From: Desulfotomaculum sp.
Lineage (GTDB): Bacteria; Bacillota; Desulfotomaculia; Desulfotomaculales; Desulfallaceae
DNA: 64,000 nt
Direction: 5' to 3'
Assembly: GCA_016841675.1 (NCBI GenBank)
Contig: JAENYQ010000002.1
Coordinates: 62,001-126,000 of the forward strand
Position numbers and translations under genes: made by a program. Position 1 is the stretch's first letter, and the number at the start of each line of letters is the position of its first letter. This document shows, in pieces, positions 62,555 through 64,000 of the stretch. The notes beneath the pieces are model-generated. The model made no database searches, had not been told where the DNA came from, and saw nothing but the letters and a program-made list of their open reading frames with translations.

Positions 62555-62758
62555 ATGAAACTTGATATCAATTTTCATTTAGTATTTAAACTTACTTATC
62601 ACCTTGTTCTCGTGGTCAAATACCGCCGTAAGGTGATTAACGAACATATTGCGGAACGGATCAGGGAGATAGGCGAATATATAAGTCACATTTTCAATTT
62701 TGGCAATATGCTTGAACATGTCAATAATAAGCACCCCCAATATTCTCAAATTAATTAA
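62555..62758 (+). pseudogene. Truncated IS200/IS605-family transposase (TnpA) remnant
   Basis: From ATG 62555 the frame reads like the start of an IS200/IS605 TnpA: MKLDINFHLVFKLTYHLVLVVKYRRKVINEHIAERIREIGEYI. It lacks the catalytic HuH (His-Asp-His) and Tyr regions, breaking off after about 55 residues at a run ending NMLEHVNNKHPQYSQIN, so only about 40% of TnpA remains. The stop lies within the palindrome that follows. The track start 62504 is upstream of the family start. Confidence 0.85.
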
Positions 62759-62779
62759 ATTGAGAATATTGGGGGTGCC
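62731..62779. repeat. Perfect palindrome ending the transposase remnant
   Basis: GCACCCCCAATATTCTCAA and TTGAGAATATTGGGGGTGC form a 19-base-pair stem with a short AT loop (TTAATTAAA-type). It may be an IS200/IS605-end hairpin, a terminator or a REP-like unit left from the element. Confidence 0.85.
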
Positions 62780-62831
62780 TAAATTTAATAACTATGTGAG
62801 AGTTCGTTAAGACCTAACCACTATTGTTGCC

Positions 62832-63803
62832 TTATTTAATATACTGCCATATATATTGCAAGGCCAGGGCGGTGATCAGCAGGCCCAAAACGCCCCGCAC
62901 GATACGCTCGGGCAGATATTTTTGGATGTAAGCGCCACAGTAGGTGCCCAAAAGTCCCCCAACGCCGAACAGCGCACCTAACATCCAGTCCGGGGACACG
63001 TTTACCGATGCCCCAACGGCGCCGGAAACGTCTAGGATGGCGTAAAAAATGACGCCGGCAATAGAGGTTAAAAAGGTTCCCGCCAGGGCTGCCCCGGCCA
63101 CCGTGTACACCGGCAAACCAAGTACCGACACCACAAAGGGAGCAATGATAGCCCCGCCGCCAATACCGTATATGCCGCCTACCAGGCCCACCGCCAAAGA
63201 AAGAATAAATATCACCGTGGTGCTGAAAGAAAAAGTTTCCCCCCAGAATTCATACTCAATTTTCTTCCAAGTAAAGGATTTGGATTTGACCACGGCGTCT
63301 TCAGGCAAGCCTGCGGCGATACGCGAATTATTCTCTGCTTTTAACTGCGCCACCCTAGCTTTAAATTTCTGTTCCACCGCCTTGTTCTGATCCTTACTTT
63401 TCAGGTAGCGTCCCGATAACTCGTAAAGCAGCCTGGCCCCCAAATATAACAGCACCAATCCGGCGAAAAGCTTGAAAGCTCGGGGGTCGGGCAAATAATT
63501 AATCCTGATCCAGGCCCCCACAAATACACCCGGCAGCGTCCCCACACACACCACCCAGGTTAAAGGCCAGGCCATTCGGCCATCCCGAATAAACCTGGCC
63601 AGGCCGCCCGGTATGGCCACAATATTATAAATCAGGTTGGTAGGGCTCACCGCCGGGCTGGTAAAGCCAAGCACGCTCATCTGGAAGGGCAACAGTATAA
63701 AAGCGCCCGAAACGCCCGCTGAAGCGGTCAGCGAAGAAACCAAAAAAGCAACCAGCGGCGGAATTATCGGTGACACCTCAACGCCCGATACGGGAAAATA
63801 CAT
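62832..63803 (-). CDS. TauE/SafE family sulfite/anion exporter
   Basis: A membrane permease of 323 residues with about eight transmembrane helices in two repeats (GVEVSPIIPPLVAFLVSSLTASAGVSGAFILLP and VIFILSLAVGLVGGIYGIGGGAIIAPFVVSVLG). The GGIYGIGGGAI glycine repeat is typical. TauE/SafE proteins export sulfite, sulfoacetate or other anions; in a possible sulfate-reducing host sulfite or thiosulfate would be sensible, but this is inferred. A polar middle loop (LSGRYLKSKDQNKAVEQKFKARVAQLKAENN) separates the halves. AGGAGG precedes ATG 63803. Confidence 0.9.
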   Translation of the reverse strand: MYFPVSGVEVSPIIPPLVAFLVSSLTASAGVSGAFILLPFQMSVLGFTSPAVSPTNLIYNIVAIPGGLARFIRDGRMAWPLTWVVCVGTLPGVFVGAWIRINYLPDPRAFKLFAGLVLLYLGARLLYELSGRYLKSKDQNKAVEQKFKARVAQLKAENNSRIAAGLPEDAVVKSKSFTWKKIEYEFWGETFSFSTTVIFILSLAVGLVGGIYGIGGGAIIAPFVVSVLGLPVYTVAGAALAGTFLTSIAGVIFYAILDVSGAVGASVNVSPDWMLGALFGVGGLLGTYCGAYIQKYLPERIVRGVLGLLITALALQYIWQYIK

Positions 63804-63848
63804 TCTTTTAACCTCCTATTAATCAATCCATCTTTGGCAGTACATGAC

Positions 63849-64000
63849 TTAACAAGGGATCAACCCGTTATCCTCCAGCACTAATTCACCTCTTGGACCG
63901 GTTAATATTTCTATAAATTCCCGGGCCAGCTCTTTTTGGTTTGAGTTTTTAGGAATCGCCACCGCAAACTCAATTGGTGCCCCGGTAATCTCGGTCTCCA
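63849..64000 (-). CDS. Partial molybdate/tungstate-type ABC transporter substrate-binding protein (C-terminus)
   Basis: Only the last about 50 residues lie in the window. ETEITGAPIEFAVAIPKNSNQKELAREFIEILTGPRGELVLEDNGLIPC matches the closing segment of ModA/WtpA-type oxyanion-binding proteins (the IPKNSxxxELAxxFIE and final LIP). TAA is at 63849-63851. The gene continues off the right edge. It lies just upstream of the TauE/SafE gene on the same strand and would add a second Mo/W uptake system near tupA. Confidence 0.75.
   Translation of the reverse strand, partial: ETEITGAPIEFAVAIPKNSNQKELAREFIEILTGPRGELVLEDNGLIPC

Noticed and set aside
1-64000. CRISPR arrays, rRNA or tRNA genes
   Set aside because: No regularly spaced repeat-spacer blocks, tRNA cloverleafs or rRNA stretches were found by reading. 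The tandem units at 32790-32880 have no unique spacers.

Overview
This window reads as chromosome of a spore-forming, strictly anaerobic Firmicute of the Peptococcaceae/Desulfotomaculum-Pelotomaculum type. The evidence is gene content and order: the era-cdd-dgkA-ybeY-pgpH-phoH-yqfD-yqfC sporulation/cell-cycle block, floA-nfeD, the hrcA-grpE-dnaK-dnaJ heat-shock operon with a CIRCE operator, spoIIP, selenocysteine use, tungstate/molybdenum-cofactor genes, and many small intergenic inverted repeats. The genus is an inference, not a sequence match. No rRNA, tRNA or CRISPR array was seen.

Layout. (1) 1-4.2 kb is an AT-rich integrated element ending in a large serine recombinase, with a small HTH-like gene, a secreted copper-amine-oxidase-N domain protein and a broken small phage-type gene. 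It sits just downstream of era. (2) 4.2-11.8 kb is the conserved era to yqfC block, mostly on the minus strand. (3) 12-14.3 kb is a selenium island: a divergently read, thioredoxin-like candidate selenoprotein with an in-frame TGA that is absent from the ORF track as a whole gene; selD, itself with TGA at the catalytic position; and yedF. (4) 14.3-19.5 kb holds an ArsB/NhaD-type permease behind an attenuator-like leader, a YjcZ-like micro-protein, and floA-nfeD. (5) 19.5-30 kb is rpsU, HIT, mtaB, rsmE, prmA, dnaJ, dnaK, grpE, hrcA, hemW; 30-36 kb is lepA, spoIIP, a holin-like membrane protein, rpsT and holA.

(6) 36-43 kb is a molybdenum/tungsten cluster: moaD-like, modE-like, tupB, moaA, moaC, MOSC, mobB and moeB-like genes in one close-packed minus-strand run, then a Moco-type riboswitch with terminator and tupA. 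No ATPase gene (tupC) is in the window. The last bases of the window encode the C-terminus of another molybdate/tungstate-type binding protein. (7) 43-47 kb on the plus strand carries an orphan LarC C-terminal domain, a cyclase/formamidase, and an ACT-UPF0210 pair, followed by a thioredoxin-reductase-like gene. (8) 47.5-54.5 kb has comEC, DUF169, comEA, a DUF2325 protein and a CitE-like lyase. (9) 54.5-64 kb has a NamZ-type muramidase with a stalk domain, a YceG-TelA pair in which YceG is internally duplicated, an ADP-forming acyl-CoA synthetase, an IS200/IS605 transposase remnant and a TauE/SafE exporter.

How it fits together: selenium supply (SelD, YedF), tungstate uptake and pterin-cofactor synthesis are what an anaerobe with selenium- and W/Mo-dependent formate dehydrogenases or aldehyde oxidoreductases needs, although no such enzyme is in the window. 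The most interesting items are the candidate selenoprotein with its SECIS-like hairpin, the attenuator-type leader before the ArsB/NhaD permease, the Moco riboswitch separated from any intact adjacent gene, the duplicated YceG-TelA module, and several families of dispersed inverted repeats.
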